Shown in pieces: positions 25,593 through 33,663 of a stretch of DNA of 37,222 bases. The notes beneath the pieces are model-generated. The model was not told the origin of the DNA and did no database searches. It worked only from the letters and a program-made list of their open reading frames with translations. The stretch lies in the NCBI GenBank assembly GCA_025774805.1, contig JALGZR010000024.1, positions 1 through 37,222 on the forward strand, in the 5' to 3' direction. The DNA comes from a bacterium. Lineage in GTDB: Bacteria; ARS69. The number at the start of each line of letters is the position of its first letter. The first letter of the stretch is position 1. The position numbers and the translations under genes were made by a program.

Positions 25593-26431
25593 CGACCGAC
25601 CTCCTCCCAGAGAATCTCGCTCGCGTCGAACACCGGTCCCTCGCGGCAGACCCGCCCGTTGATCCGCGCGCGGTCCTTCCAGGCGACGATCCCGCAGGCG
25701 CGGCAGGCGCCCACTCCGCACGCCATGTGCGCCTCCATCGACACCTGGAGGTCGACGCCCCGCGCCGCGGCGACCCCCGCGGCCGCCTCCAGCATCGGTA
25801 CGGGCCCCGAAGCGTACACGGTCAGCCCGGAGAGGGAATCCTCTCCCCCGTTCGCGGCCATCTCTCCGAGTCGCTCCTCCAGCAGGTCCACGACCGTTCC
25901 GGTGAATCCCGCGCTGCCGTCGTCCGAGGCGATTCGCCAGATCGGTCCCCCGGGCGGATCGATCAGGCCGGGGCCCGGAATCTCGTCCTCGGTCCGGACC
26001 CCGAAGAGCGCATCCACGTTCTCGACGCCTCCCGTCGCCCGGAGCTCGTCGGCCAGACCGAGGAGCGGGGCGAGCCCGAGACCGCCGGCGACGAGGAACA
26101 CCCGCCGGGATGCCGGCACCAGCGTGAACGGAGTGCCGAGAGGACCGGCCGCATCGATCCGGTCTCCCGGTTCGCATGCGCCCAGCCACCCGGTGCCGGC
26201 ACCGATCACCCGGAAGAGCAGGATCACCTCGTCGCCGGCGACCCGGGCGATGCTGAACGGTCGCCGGAGCGGAGTGGAGGAGTCGCCGGTCCTCAGGTGG
26301 ACGAAGGTCCCGGGCCGGTAGGAGCGGGCGATCCCCGGCGCGGCGAACGTCAAGAGTCGCACGTCGGGCGCGACGCGCTCGTTGCGCCGCACGACGCCGA
26401 TCTCAATCCCGGGAGCGAGGCTAGCCGGCAC
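25589..26431 (-). CDS. pyrK: dihydroorotate dehydrogenase electron-transfer subunit
   Basis: 280 aa. FAD domain with RRPFSIAR (57-63 region), NAD domain with LVAGGLGLAPLLGLADEL (113-130), and a [2Fe-2S] cluster at Cys238, Cys243, Cys246 and Cys262 (ACGVGACRACG...C). It shuttles electrons from PyrD to NAD+. Start GTG lies 2 nt after the stop of the TPR lipoprotein gene, and the end overlaps pyrD by 4 nt. Position and motifs agree, so the call is firm. Confidence 0.95.
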   Translation of the reverse strand: MPASLAPGIEIGVVRRNERVAPDVRLLTFAAPGIARSYRPGTFVHLRTGDSSTPLRRPFSIARVAGDEVILLFRVIGAGTGWLGACEPGDRIDAAGPLGTPFTLVPASRRVFLVAGGLGLAPLLGLADELRATGGVENVDALFGVRTEDEIPGPGLIDPPGGPIWRIASDDGSAGFTGTVVDLLEERLGEMAANGGEDSLSGLTVYASGPVPMLEAAAGVAAARGVDLQVSMEAHMACGVGACRACGIVAWKDRARINGRVCREGPVFDASEILWEEVGR

Positions 26432-26433
26432 GT

Positions 26434-28488
26434 CTAGTACTCACGGTCTCTCAACCTCCGTTGGGGCTCGCGCGCCCTCTCGGGCACGGAGTCGGCCGGA
26501 GCCGCCGAGGAGTCGACGGCGACGGGCACGGTCTCGGCCCCCGCGAGTGAGTCGCTCGGTGCAGGGGTCTCGGTCGCGGGGAGCGAATCGCCCGGGGCCG
26601 CCGAGGAGTCGGGGGCGGCGCGGCCGGTCCCGGCCGCCGCGAGCGAATCGCTCGGCGCGGGTGTCCCCGTCGCCGCCAGAGAATCGCCCGGCGTGCCCGC
26701 GTCTGCACCGAGGGCGGCATCCCGCGCATCCAAGGTGTCCAGTGCCGCGTCGCGGTCGTCGGCGGTCGGCTCGCTCACATCCTCCCCGGGGATCTCGTCC
26801 TCCGGCGGGAACGAGTACTCGAGGACGGTGATCGCCGACCCGCCCTCGCTCGGAGAGAGGAAGGACGAGGCGCTCGCGGCCTCGACGACCGCGGCGTCGA
26901 TCTCATCGCCCGCCGACTTCACGATCTTCACCTTTTCGACCGATCCGTCGTCATCGATGTGCAGCCGGGCCCAGACTCGGACCCGGTCGACCCCCGCCGG
27001 AAGCGGCACGTCCCGGGGCGGCACGCGGTTCACTGCGATGTCCGAAGGGGTCGCGCCCTCGCCCTCGGGCCGGATGAACACCACCTTCGGGGGCTCGAGC
27101 TTCTCGACTTTCCAGATGGGGTAGCCGAGTCGCTGCCGCGCGTAGGCGTCGACCGGTGTGCCCGAGTAGTAGTTCGCGAGGCGGTGCAGGAGCGCTTCCG
27201 CGGTGTCGGGTCGATCCAAGCGGTGCTCGAGCAACCAGGCCTGCGCGTAGAGCGCCCGCGCCCCCCACTCGGTCCGGAACGCGTCGTCCGCAAGGGACTC
27301 ATACTCCGAGAGCGCCGCATCCACGTCCCCGATCTTCTCCAGGAGCTGCTCCGCGAGGAGATACCGCTTGTGCTCCTTCTCCTCGACATCTTCCGCGGCG
27401 ATCTCCTCCCGGAGGTCGAGCACGCGCTGGATCTTCGAGATCCTCGACGACGCTTCCTGCCAGGCGGGATGCCCCGTCCCCTGGTCCTTCACGAGCTCGT
27501 ACAGCTCCTTCGCCTTCACCAGATCACCCGCCCCGTCCTGGATGCTCGCGATGGCCAACTGGGCCTCCCCCGCCGCCTCGCTTCTCGGGAACTTCTCTAT
27601 CACCTCGTCATAGGTGCGGGTCGCCTCCTTGTTGTCCCCGGCGGCCGCGGCGGCCCTCCCCTTCATCACGAGCGCATGCGCCTGGTCGTCCTCGTTCGTG
27701 GATCGTCTCGACACGTCGTGAAACGTGGTCTTCGCCCGCTCGAACTCCCCGTGTGCGAGCAGTACCTCTCCCTTTCGCATGCCTCCCCGGTAGCGCTCCT
27801 CGGGGGTCCTGCCTCTCGCGCGGACGCGCTCGTAGAAGGACGTCGCGAGCCCCGGATCGCCCTGGGACTCCGAGATCTCCCCGGCCTTCATCCCGGCATC
27901 GGCAAACCAGGGGCTCTTGCGGTGACGCTCGACGACCTCGGTGAAGGACTCCAGCGCCTTCTCCCGGTTCTCCTGTTCGTAGTGGACCAGACCGAGGAAG
28001 TAGACGACGTCGTCGCGCAGGTCCTTGCGATCGATCGCAGCGGCCCGGGTCAGGGCCTCTCTCGCCTCGGCGAACTCCCGGGTGGCGATCAACGAGCGTC
28101 CCTTGTTCAGATGGGCCTCCCCGACCAGCTTCGAGTCCGGGAAGAAGACCAGGATCTCCTCGAACTTCCGAAGAGCCGTGGAGTAGTCGCCCTTCTCGAA
28201 CGAGGCCTTTCCCATCAAGAGAAGTGCGTCGTCGACCCACCGGCTGTCCGGGTGATACTTGACGACCTTGGCCGCCTTCTCGAAGGATTCGGTATAGAGC
28301 GTCTCCTCCTGCTTCGTGATCGTCTTCCGCTCGGGATCAGATCGCTCCAGGATCTCCTGGGCCTCCCGGAACTTGAGCCTCGCGTTGTAGAGCGTGTTGA
28401 AGTACGCGCAGCCGGTCAGCCCTCCCGTCAGAAGGAGGGCCGTCCCGCCGGTGAGCCCGATCCATCGACCGACCTCGCGGGTCGTCAT
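26434..28488 (-). CDS. TPR lipoprotein with TonB-C-like domain, embedded in the pyr operon
   Basis: 684 aa. Signal peptide with lipobox LTGC (Cys27) then AYFNTLYNARLKFREAQEIL, an opening seen in outer-membrane TPR lipoproteins of the FCB group. Residues ~60-440 are TPRs in BamD/YbgF style (VVKYHPDSRWVDDALLLMGK, EILVFFPDSKLVGEAHLNKG). Residues ~475-565 resemble a TonB C-terminal or energy-transduction domain (GVDRVRVWARLHIDDDGSVE, KVKIVKSAGDEIDAAVVEAA). The tail is Ala/Ser/Pro-rich with two 32-residue repeats (601-664). Start overlaps the pyrC stop (ATGA) and pyrK begins 2 nt after its stop. The gene is therefore expressed with pyrimidine synthesis although its features suggest an envelope role. 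Function unknown. Confidence 0.85.
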   Translation of the reverse strand: MTTREVGRWIGLTGGTALLLTGGLTGCAYFNTLYNARLKFREAQEILERSDPERKTITKQEETLYTESFEKAAKVVKYHPDSRWVDDALLLMGKASFEKGDYSTALRKFEEILVFFPDSKLVGEAHLNKGRSLIATREFAEAREALTRAAAIDRKDLRDDVVYFLGLVHYEQENREKALESFTEVVERHRKSPWFADAGMKAGEISESQGDPGLATSFYERVRARGRTPEERYRGGMRKGEVLLAHGEFERAKTTFHDVSRRSTNEDDQAHALVMKGRAAAAAGDNKEATRTYDEVIEKFPRSEAAGEAQLAIASIQDGAGDLVKAKELYELVKDQGTGHPAWQEASSRISKIQRVLDLREEIAAEDVEEKEHKRYLLAEQLLEKIGDVDAALSEYESLADDAFRTEWGARALYAQAWLLEHRLDRPDTAEALLHRLANYYSGTPVDAYARQRLGYPIWKVEKLEPPKVVFIRPEGEGATPSDIAVNRVPPRDVPLPAGVDRVRVWARLHIDDDGSVEKVKIVKSAGDEIDAAVVEAASASSFLSPSEGGSAITVLEYSFPPEDEIPGEDVSEPTADDRDAALDTLDARDAALGADAGTPGDSLAATGTPAPSDSLAAAGTGRAAPDSSAAPGDSLPATETPAPSDSLAGAETVPVAVDSSAAPADSVPERAREPQRRLRDREY
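26497..26688 (-). repeat. two tandem 96-bp repeats in the lipoprotein tail
   Basis: Protein residues 601-632 and 633-664 align without gaps: GDSLxATxTPAPSDSLAxA...DSSAAP. The repeats are Ala/Ser/Pro/Asp-rich, which suggests a flexible linker or a cell-wall-spanning tail. Confidence 0.8.
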
Positions 28489-29849
28489 CGCGCGCGCGCC
28501 TCCTCCGGGGAGATGACGTCCGGCTCGGGATTCGATCCGTCGCCGGAGCGGAGACCGGTCGAGGCCGGGGATCGCTCCCACGTCGGCCGTCCGGCCAGGA
28601 GCGTGAGTCGGACTCGTCCCGTCAGCTTCGTTCCGAGAAAAGGTGTGTTGTTGGACCTGGACACGATATCCGACGCGGCGAACGTCCAACGGTGAGCCGG
28701 ATCGAACACCACCACGTCGGCGGGGGCGCCGTGGCGGAGCGTGCCCGCTCCGATCCCGAGAATGCGGGCGGGCGCCCACGTCATGCGCTCGATCAGCTCC
28801 GGCAATCCGAGACGCCCGGTCTCCACCAGGTGGGTCATCCCGAGCGCGAGCGCGGTCTCGAGCCCGATGATGCCGAACGGCGCCCGGTCGAACTCGACGA
28901 GCTTCTCTCGCTCGGCGTGGGGGGCGTGATCCGTGGCGATGGCGTCGAGGGTTCCGTCGACCAGCCCCTCGATCACGGCCTGGCGATCCGCCTCCGAGCG
29001 GAGCGGCGGGTTCATCTTCGTGTTCGCGTCGAAACCGGAATCCGCGACCGCCTCGTCGGTCAGACAGAAGTGATGGGGAGTGGCCTCGGCGGTCACTCGG
29101 ATGCCGTGGTCTTTCGCCCGGCGAATCAACTCGACCGACCGGGCGCTCGACACGTGGCAGACGTGGAGACGACCGCCGGTGACTTCGGCCAGCCGCACGT
29201 CGCGCGCCACTGCGATGTCCTCGGAAGCGCTCGGGATTCCGGGAACCCCCAGCCGCGTGCTGACCGCTCCCTCGTGCATGTGGCCGCCCGCCGCAAGGGA
29301 CTTCTCCTCGCAGTGGGAGATGATCGGTCTCCGGGTCATGCGGGAGTACTCGAGCGCCCGGCGCATCACGCGGGGGCTCTCCACCGGAAGCCCGTCGTCG
29401 GAGAACCCCACCGCACCCGCCTCCTCGAGCACCCGCATCTCCGTGAGCTCTTTCCCCTTCTGTCCCTTGGTGATGGCCGCGATGGGATGAACGCGGGTCA
29501 GCCCCGTCTCCTCTCCCAATCGCGGGATCCGCGCTACGAGCGCTTCGTTGTCGAGAACGGGATTCGTGTTCGGCATGCAGGCGACCGTCGTGAAGCCGCC
29601 GGCGGCCGCGGCCCGCGAGCCGGAGGCCACGTCCTCCTTGTACTCGTAGCCCGGCTCCCGGAAGTGGACGTGCATGTCGACGAGACCGGGCGCCACCACC
29701 AGATCTCCGGCGTCGAAGACCCGCGCGTCCTCCGCGGGGAGATTCGGCTCCACCGATGCGATCCGTCCATTCTCGATCAGGACGTCGGCGATCCCGTCGT
29801 GATCGCTCGACGGGTCGATCACGCGGCCGCCACGGATGAGGATTCTCAA
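28485..29849 (-). CDS. pyrC: dihydroorotase
   Basis: 454 aa, class I dihydroorotase. Metal site DMHVHFREPG (His60, His62), ISHCEE, HVCHVSSARS and the catalytic Asp in DAIATDHAPH. The N- and C-terminal beta domains typical of the amidohydrolase family are present (IRGGRVIDP; GAPADVVVFDP). It closes carbamoyl aspartate to dihydroorotate. The ATG overlaps the pyrB stop (ATGA) and the TGA overlaps the start of the TPR lipoprotein gene. The last ~40 residues (ERSPASTG... onward) are not conserved and carry no motif. Confidence 0.95.
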   Translation of the reverse strand: MRILIRGGRVIDPSSDHDGIADVLIENGRIASVEPNLPAEDARVFDAGDLVVAPGLVDMHVHFREPGYEYKEDVASGSRAAAAGGFTTVACMPNTNPVLDNEALVARIPRLGEETGLTRVHPIAAITKGQKGKELTEMRVLEEAGAVGFSDDGLPVESPRVMRRALEYSRMTRRPIISHCEEKSLAAGGHMHEGAVSTRLGVPGIPSASEDIAVARDVRLAEVTGGRLHVCHVSSARSVELIRRAKDHGIRVTAEATPHHFCLTDEAVADSGFDANTKMNPPLRSEADRQAVIEGLVDGTLDAIATDHAPHAEREKLVEFDRAPFGIIGLETALALGMTHLVETGRLGLPELIERMTWAPARILGIGAGTLRHGAPADVVVFDPAHRWTFAASDIVSRSNNTPFLGTKLTGRVRLTLLAGRPTWERSPASTGLRSGDGSNPEPDVISPEEARAR

Positions 29850-30778
29850 CTCGGCACCTCCCCCCCGCCATAGAGGAGATAGAGCACGGCCATCCGTACG
29901 GCCACCCCGTTCGAGACCTGGCGGAGGATCACGTCGGAGTGATCTTCGGCGACCTTGTGCGAGATCTCCGTGCCCCGGTTGATCGGCCCCGGGTGGAGGA
30001 CCGTAATGCCCTCTCCCGACTCACGGAGCTTGTCCTCGGTGATGCCGAAGTACTGCGCGTATTCGCGGATGCTGGGGATGAGCGGCTCTTGTTGTCTTTC
30101 GAACTGGATTCGGAGGACGTTGACGGCATCGGCGTTCCGCAACGCCGTTCGCACGTCGCTGGTGCGCGTGACGCCGAGCCTCTCGATCTCCACGGGCAGC
30201 ATCGTCGGGGGTCCGCATACGGTGACCTTCGCACCCAGCTTGGTCAGGAGGTGGATGTTCGACCGCGCGACGCGACTGTGCTCGATGTCCCCGAGGATGA
30301 CGATCTTCAGCCCTTCGATCTCGCCGAAGATCTCGCGCAGCGTCGATGCGTCGAGCAGTGCCTGGGTCGGATGTTCGTGCTGGCCGTCGCCCGCGTTGAT
30401 GACCGAGCCACGCACGTGACGGTCGAGGAAGTGACAGGCGCCGGCGCTTCCATGGCGCATGACGATCATGTTCGTGCTCATCGCCTCGATGTTCTTGGCC
30501 GTGTCGCGGAGCGACTCTCCCTTCTTCACCGAGGACGTGGAGGCGGAGAAGTTGAGCACGTCGGCGGACAGGCGCTTCTCGGCGAGCTCGAAGCTCGAAC
30601 GGGTGCGGGTGGAGTTCTCGAAGAAGAGGTTCGCCACGGTGACTCCGCGCAGCGCGGGCACCTTCTTGATCTCTCGCGACTGCACTTCCTTGAAAGACTC
30701 CGCCGTGTCGAGAATCTCCAGGATCTCGTCCGGATCGAGTTCGCGGATGCCCAGCAGGGATTTCCGTTGGGAGATCAC
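29846..30778 (-). CDS. pyrB: aspartate carbamoyltransferase catalytic subunit
   Basis: 310 aa from the GTG at 30776-30778, chosen because it overlaps the pyrR stop as GTGA; a GTG five codons upstream is also open. Carbamoyl phosphate site [12 protein letters not shown] (53-64), Lys86 in [31 protein letters not shown], and HPGPINRG near the C-terminus. Makes N-carbamoyl-L-aspartate. No pyrI regulatory subunit is next to it, and regulation here appears to be through PyrR. Confidence 0.95.
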   Translation of the reverse strand: MISQRKSLLGIRELDPDEILEILDTAESFKEVQSREIKKVPALRGVTVANLFFENSTRTRSSFELAEKRLSADVLNFSASTSSVKKGESLRDTAKNIEAMSTNMIVMRHGSAGACHFLDRHVRGSVINAGDGQHEHPTQALLDASTLREIFGEIEGLKIVILGDIEHSRVARSNIHLLTKLGAKVTVCGPPTMLPVEIERLGVTRTSDVRTALRNADAVNVLRIQFERQQEPLIPSIREYAQYFGITEDKLRESGEGITVLHPGPINRGTEISHKVAEDHSDVILRQVSNGVAVRMAVLYLLYGGGEVPS

Positions 30779-31386
30779 GCTTCTTCCTTCCACTCACAGA
30801 CGACGACCGCGTCCCTATCGTCCACCTCCTCGAACCGGACTCGGACGGCCTCGTGCGGCGCGGTCGGGACGTTTTTGCCGACGTAGTCGGCGCGAATCGG
30901 AAACTCGCGGTGCCCGCGATCGACGAGAACCGCGAGCTGGATCGTCTTCGGACGGCCGAAGTCGATGATCGCGTCCATGGCCGCCCGGACCGTTCGGCCC
31001 GTGTAGAGCACGTCGTCGACGAGGATCACGTGCTGGTCGGAGATCGACACGGGGATCTCGGTCGATCGGACGACAGGTTGCTTCGCGGCGGTCTGCAGAT
31101 CGTCCCGATAGAGAGTGATGTCGAGAATCCCGAGGGGCAGAAGCACTCCCTCGATCTCCTCGATCTTGCGCACGATCCTCTCGGCCATGAACTGCCCGCG
31201 GGTCCGAATGCCCACGATCACGAGTCCGGAGGGTCCTCCGTTTCTCTCGAGGATCTCGTGAGAGAGGCGCGTGATGGCCCGCCGCATGTCGTCGGCGCAG
31301 AGGATCTGGGCCTTTTCGACAAGTCGCTGAATCGGCGACGAGCGACTCGCGCTGGCGACCCGGGGGTTCGGTGTGGCTTCTCTCAT
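30775..31386 (-). CDS. pyrR: PyrR, pyr operon attenuator protein / uracil phosphoribosyltransferase
   Basis: 203 aa. The PRPP motif [20 protein letters not shown] (120-139) is diagnostic, with [10 protein letters not shown] (40-49), [13 protein letters not shown] and [29 protein letters not shown] completes the uracil site. PyrR senses UMP/UTP and binds the pyr mRNA leader so that the terminator forms. ATG at 31384-31386 has GGAGGGACC upstream. It is the first gene after the leader, and its binding hairpin is recognisable at 31506-31539, so the circuit is complete. The first 20 residues are an extra, poorly conserved extension. Confidence 0.95.
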   Translation of the reverse strand: MREATPNPRVASASRSSPIQRLVEKAQILCADDMRRAITRLSHEILERNGGPSGLVIVGIRTRGQFMAERIVRKIEEIEGVLLPLGILDITLYRDDLQTAAKQPVVRSTEIPVSISDQHVILVDDVLYTGRTVRAAMDAIIDFGRPKTIQLAVLVDRGHREFPIRADYVGKNVPTAPHEAVRVRFEEVDDRDAVVVCEWKEEA

Positions 31387-31436
31387 GGTCCCTCCGCGGG
31401 AGGAGTTCCGATCGATCGAGGGCGGGGTCCGGCCAC

Positions 31437-31472
31437 AAAAAACCGCCTCGGCCGTGGGACGGGACCGGGCGG
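31437..31472 (-). terminator. attenuator terminator of the pyr leader
   Basis: CCGCCCGG (31465-31472 on the plus strand as CCGGGCGG) pairs with CCGAGGCGG (31443-31451) with one bulge. Six T residues follow on the minus strand (31437-31442). Lies 51 nt upstream of pyrR. Confidence 0.85.
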
Positions 31473-31505
31473 ACGAATTCCGGCAGGGGTACCGAAACGG
31501 CGCCG

Positions 31506-31539
31506 ACCCTTCCCGGCCTCACGGGACCGGATTAAAGGT
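31506..31539 (-). promoter_or_regulatory. PyrR-binding leader hairpin
   Basis: Read on the minus strand: ACCTTTAATCCGG, then TCCCGTGAGG, then CCGGGAAGGGT. Stem CCTT/AAGG plus CCGG/CCGG encloses a loop with UCCxGUGAGG, the known PyrR consensus (ARUCCNGNGAGGYU-type). The terminator follows about 35 nt downstream. PyrR bound to this hairpin would let the terminator form when UMP is high. Confidence 0.85.
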
Positions 31540-31598
31540 AGCTACGCCTTGTTGTTCTCGGCCTTGGCTGTTCCTGGCCTTTGGTTTGTAGCCGAAGA

Positions 31599-31627
31599 AG
31601 GGTAGTCCGCGGGGACCGCGAAGTCAA
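31599..31627 (-). promoter_or_regulatory. pyr operon promoter
   Basis: TTGACT (31622-31627), 17-nt spacer, TACCCT (31599-31604) on the minus strand. The -35 overlaps the stop codon of the upstream gene (31624-31626). The start near 31592 yields a leader of about 206 nt containing the PyrR hairpin and the terminator. Confidence 0.75.
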
Positions 31628-32316
31628 GGGGATCGGGTGTCCCGGAAGCGCGCCTTGACCGCACCCCAGCTGTCGGAGTCGACGGACACCGGGTCGATCT
31701 TGCGGTGGAGCACGACCCGATCGACGACGAGCTCTCCACCGATCCCGGTGGAGTCCTTGCTGAGCAGGACGCGGAGAGGAATTCGCGGCACCCAGGGGCG
31801 GGCGAACGCGGCGACGAGCTCTCCATCCACAAAGAAGCGGGCCGTGTGCCCGACGATGTCGATCCGGTAGGCGGCCATGATGTCGCGGTGGAAGATCGAG
31901 ACCCACATCATCTGACCCAGCCCGTCTCTCCTCACCTCGGCCCAGAGCTCCGGATCGCCGCCGGGCGGTTCGATCACCCGGAAGCCGATGAGGTCTTGGT
32001 CGTCGCCTCGGCCGTGGGAGAGCCCCCAAAAGGCATCGAGAGTGGCATCGAGCGGAGACCGGCAGGTGGCTCGAACGGTGAGACGGTACTCGTAGGCCAT
32101 GGACCGCAGGTGCTCGGTCCCGCTCTCCGCGGACGTCGAGGTCCCCGCGACCGAGCCCCCCCGCAGGAGGAGGCACGACTCGTTGCCGAGGATCACGCGG
32201 CCCCCGAAGGCGGAGTCGACCCGCCAGACCCACATGGTCAGGGGGTTGTCGAAGTCGTCGAAGAGCCTCGTTTCCCAGGCCCCGAACGCCGGAGTGGCGA
32301 TTGCGAGTGCGGTCAC
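31624..32316 (-). CDS. secreted beta-sandwich (LamG/GH16-like) protein
   Basis: About 230 aa from the GTG at 32316; the in-frame CTG further upstream (LTRSVALVTALAIATPAFGA) would give a better signal peptide, but no ATG or GTG is available there. After cleavage the protein starts WETRLFDDFDNPLTMWVWRV, a pattern typical of concanavalin-like lectin/glucanase folds. Trp-rich segments (AFWGLSHGRGDDQDLIGFRV, MAAYRIDIVGHTARFFVDGE, FVDGELVAAFARPW) fit strands that bind sugars or pack as in LamG. I cannot see catalytic GH16 residues (ExDxxE), so a non-enzymatic ligand-binding role is more likely. Its promoter is at 32446-32474. Confidence 0.65.
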   Translation of the reverse strand: MTALAIATPAFGAWETRLFDDFDNPLTMWVWRVDSAFGGRVILGNESCLLLRGGSVAGTSTSAESGTEHLRSMAYEYRLTVRATCRSPLDATLDAFWGLSHGRGDDQDLIGFRVIEPPGGDPELWAEVRRDGLGQMMWVSIFHRDIMAAYRIDIVGHTARFFVDGELVAAFARPWVPRIPLRVLLSKDSTGIGGELVVDRVVLHRKIDPVSVDSDSWGAVKARFRDTRSP

Positions 32317-32445
32317 GAGGGCGACGCTGCGTGTCAGCGCACTTATTCCGGAGAATCCTCCCGCCCCTGGCTGGATGCCGGCTCCGAAGTGCCGAACGGA
32401 GAGGAGGGGAGCTGCTCAAGTCGTGCGAACGAGGCTTCGAGTTAT

Positions 32446-32474
32446 ATTTTATCACAAATCTCGCCGAGCGTCAG
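32446..32474 (-). promoter_or_regulatory. promoter for the secreted beta-sandwich protein
   Basis: CTGACG (32469-32474), 17-nt spacer, TAAAAT (32446-32451) on the minus strand within an AT-rich island (TATATTTTATCACAAAT). Start near 32439, leader of about 123 nt. Confidence 0.6.
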
Positions 32475-32627
32475 GCAGAGAATCCCGAACGTCGGGCCGT
32501 AATCGCGAGGGAGACGACGGGGACGACGCGAGGTGGCCGCGGGGGAAGACCGCCCGAATGGCGACCGGCGGCCGCCGAGAGGGCCGCCCGAGCCCTCCGG
32601 ACCCCATCGGGGGGAGAGGGAGGCCGA

Positions 32628-32669
32628 ATCGGCGGGGGCTCTCGGATTCCCGCACCCCACCCCGCCGAT
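32628..32669. repeat. 10-bp inverted repeat
   Basis: ATCGGCGGGG (32628-32637) and CCCCGCCGAT (32660-32669) around a 22-nt spacer. No T-run; may act as a weak 3' hairpin for the DUF2461 transcript. Confidence 0.45.
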
Positions 32670-32800
32670 CCGCTCCCGAGCTTCATCCCAGCAAGGCGCG
32701 TGCCCCCCCGGGACAGCCGGGGAGGCGCGCACCGGGGGCGTTTCCGCCTCCGAGGCACTCCCGTTACGGTACGGCGGGTGGCGAGGGCGACACCTCCGGT

Positions 32801-32821
32801 GCCGCAGCAGAGACTGGTGAG
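32801..32821 (-). repeat. interspersed CTCACC-CTCTGCTGCG element, copy C
   Basis: Minus strand TCACCAGTCTCTGCTGCGGC (preceded by C), one difference from copies A and B. Preceded by GCATGT, and followed by a GGCACC-GGA-GGTGTC stem-loop. The CTCACC begins 19 nt after the stop of the DUF2461 gene. Confidence 0.7.
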
Positions 32822-32840
32822 ACATGCGGGCCAACCCGGA

Positions 32841-33524
32841 CTAATACTCCAGATCGAGCGCTTCCGTCAGGAACCGGACGAATGGACCGGCCGTCCGGAA
32901 GCCGTCGGCGACCCGGTTCGTGAAGCCGGGCGAGCACGCCTCCTTCTGGGAGAGGTTGCGCACCGCGATGAAGTCCTTGCGCCGCAGGTCCTCGACGAGA
33001 GGATGCTCGGGGTCGAACCCTCGGGGCGGACGTTTCAGCGAGTCTCCGGCGAGCTCGAAGGCATCGCGAAACCGCTTCGCCTTCGAGATTCGCTTCCATC
33101 GAGCCGGATCGTCCACGATCGCCTCCCGGATCCGGAGCAGGGTCTTCGTCTCCGGATGCCAGATGCCCGCGCCGAGAAACACGTTTCCCGGCTCCAGGTG
33201 CAGATAGAACCCGGGGGCGTGGACGTCCTTCCCCCGCGCGTGACGAAAGTGAATGCCCACGTGGACCTTGTACGGGCTCTTGTCGCGGGAGAACCGGGTG
33301 TCCCGGTGGATGCGGAAGAGAGAGCCTCCCACGGGACGCGGGTCGGCAACGAAGTGAGGACTGATCTTGCGCAGGGGACCCGAGAAGGCGGCGACGAACC
33401 TCAGCGCGGGCTCCTTGACATCGGCGTCGTAGCGATCCCGGTTCTCGCGGAACCACTCGCGGTCGTTGTTACGCTTCAGGTCCGTGAGGAAACCGAACAG
33501 CGCGGGGGAGAACGGTGCGGACAC
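32841..33524 (-). CDS. DUF2461 (TIGR02453) family protein
   Basis: 227 aa, family length. Recognised from its N-terminus (FLTDLKRNNDREWFRENRDRY), the middle RIHRDTRFSRDKSPYKVHVG and the C-terminus (LEDLRRKDF-like, FVRFLTEALDLEY). Members are conserved, cytosolic and of unknown function. GTG start at 33522-33524 with GGAGGAG upstream. Its candidate promoter (33615-33643) and an array of 7-bp repeats lie in the leader; element copy C follows the stop. Confidence 0.9.
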   Translation of the reverse strand: MSAPFSPALFGFLTDLKRNNDREWFRENRDRYDADVKEPALRFVAAFSGPLRKISPHFVADPRPVGGSLFRIHRDTRFSRDKSPYKVHVGIHFRHARGKDVHAPGFYLHLEPGNVFLGAGIWHPETKTLLRIREAIVDDPARWKRISKAKRFRDAFELAGDSLKRPPRGFDPEHPLVEDLRRKDFIAVRNLSQKEACSPGFTNRVADGFRTAGPFVRFLTEALDLEY

Positions 33525-33581
33525 GGGCGTGCTCCTCCGGAGGGGTGGGTGGTCGTCGTGGGAGGGGGCGACACGGGTCGA

Positions 33582-33614
33582 GACCGGCGACCGGCGACCG
33601 GCGACCGGCGACCG
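33582..33614. repeat. GACCGGC tandem repeat, 4.7 copies
   Basis: Perfect 7-bp units at 33582-33609 plus a partial. They lie directly downstream of the candidate -10 of the DUF2461 gene, so they would form the 5' end of that mRNA. Confidence 0.85.
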
Positions 33615-33643
33615 AGAATAGCGGCTGCCGGGCCCCGTGGGAA
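33615..33643 (-). promoter_or_regulatory. candidate promoter for DUF2461 gene
   Basis: TTCCCA (33638-33643), 17-nt spacer, TATTCT (33615-33620) on the minus strand. Weak -35, good -10. Confidence 0.4.
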
Positions 33644-33663
33644 GACGAGCGGGTCCGGATCAC

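Larger units (their letters stand above)
32475..32840. other. intergenic region with hairpin and element copy C
   Basis: 366 bp between the secreted beta-sandwich promoter and the end of the DUF2461 gene. It holds a 10-bp inverted repeat at 32628-32669 and element copy C at 32801-32821. Frames across it are low-complexity and I support no gene. Confidence 0.5.

Noticed and set aside
33582-33614. CRISPR-like repeats
   Set aside because: Units are 7 bp, directly adjacent and without spacers; no cas genes in the window.
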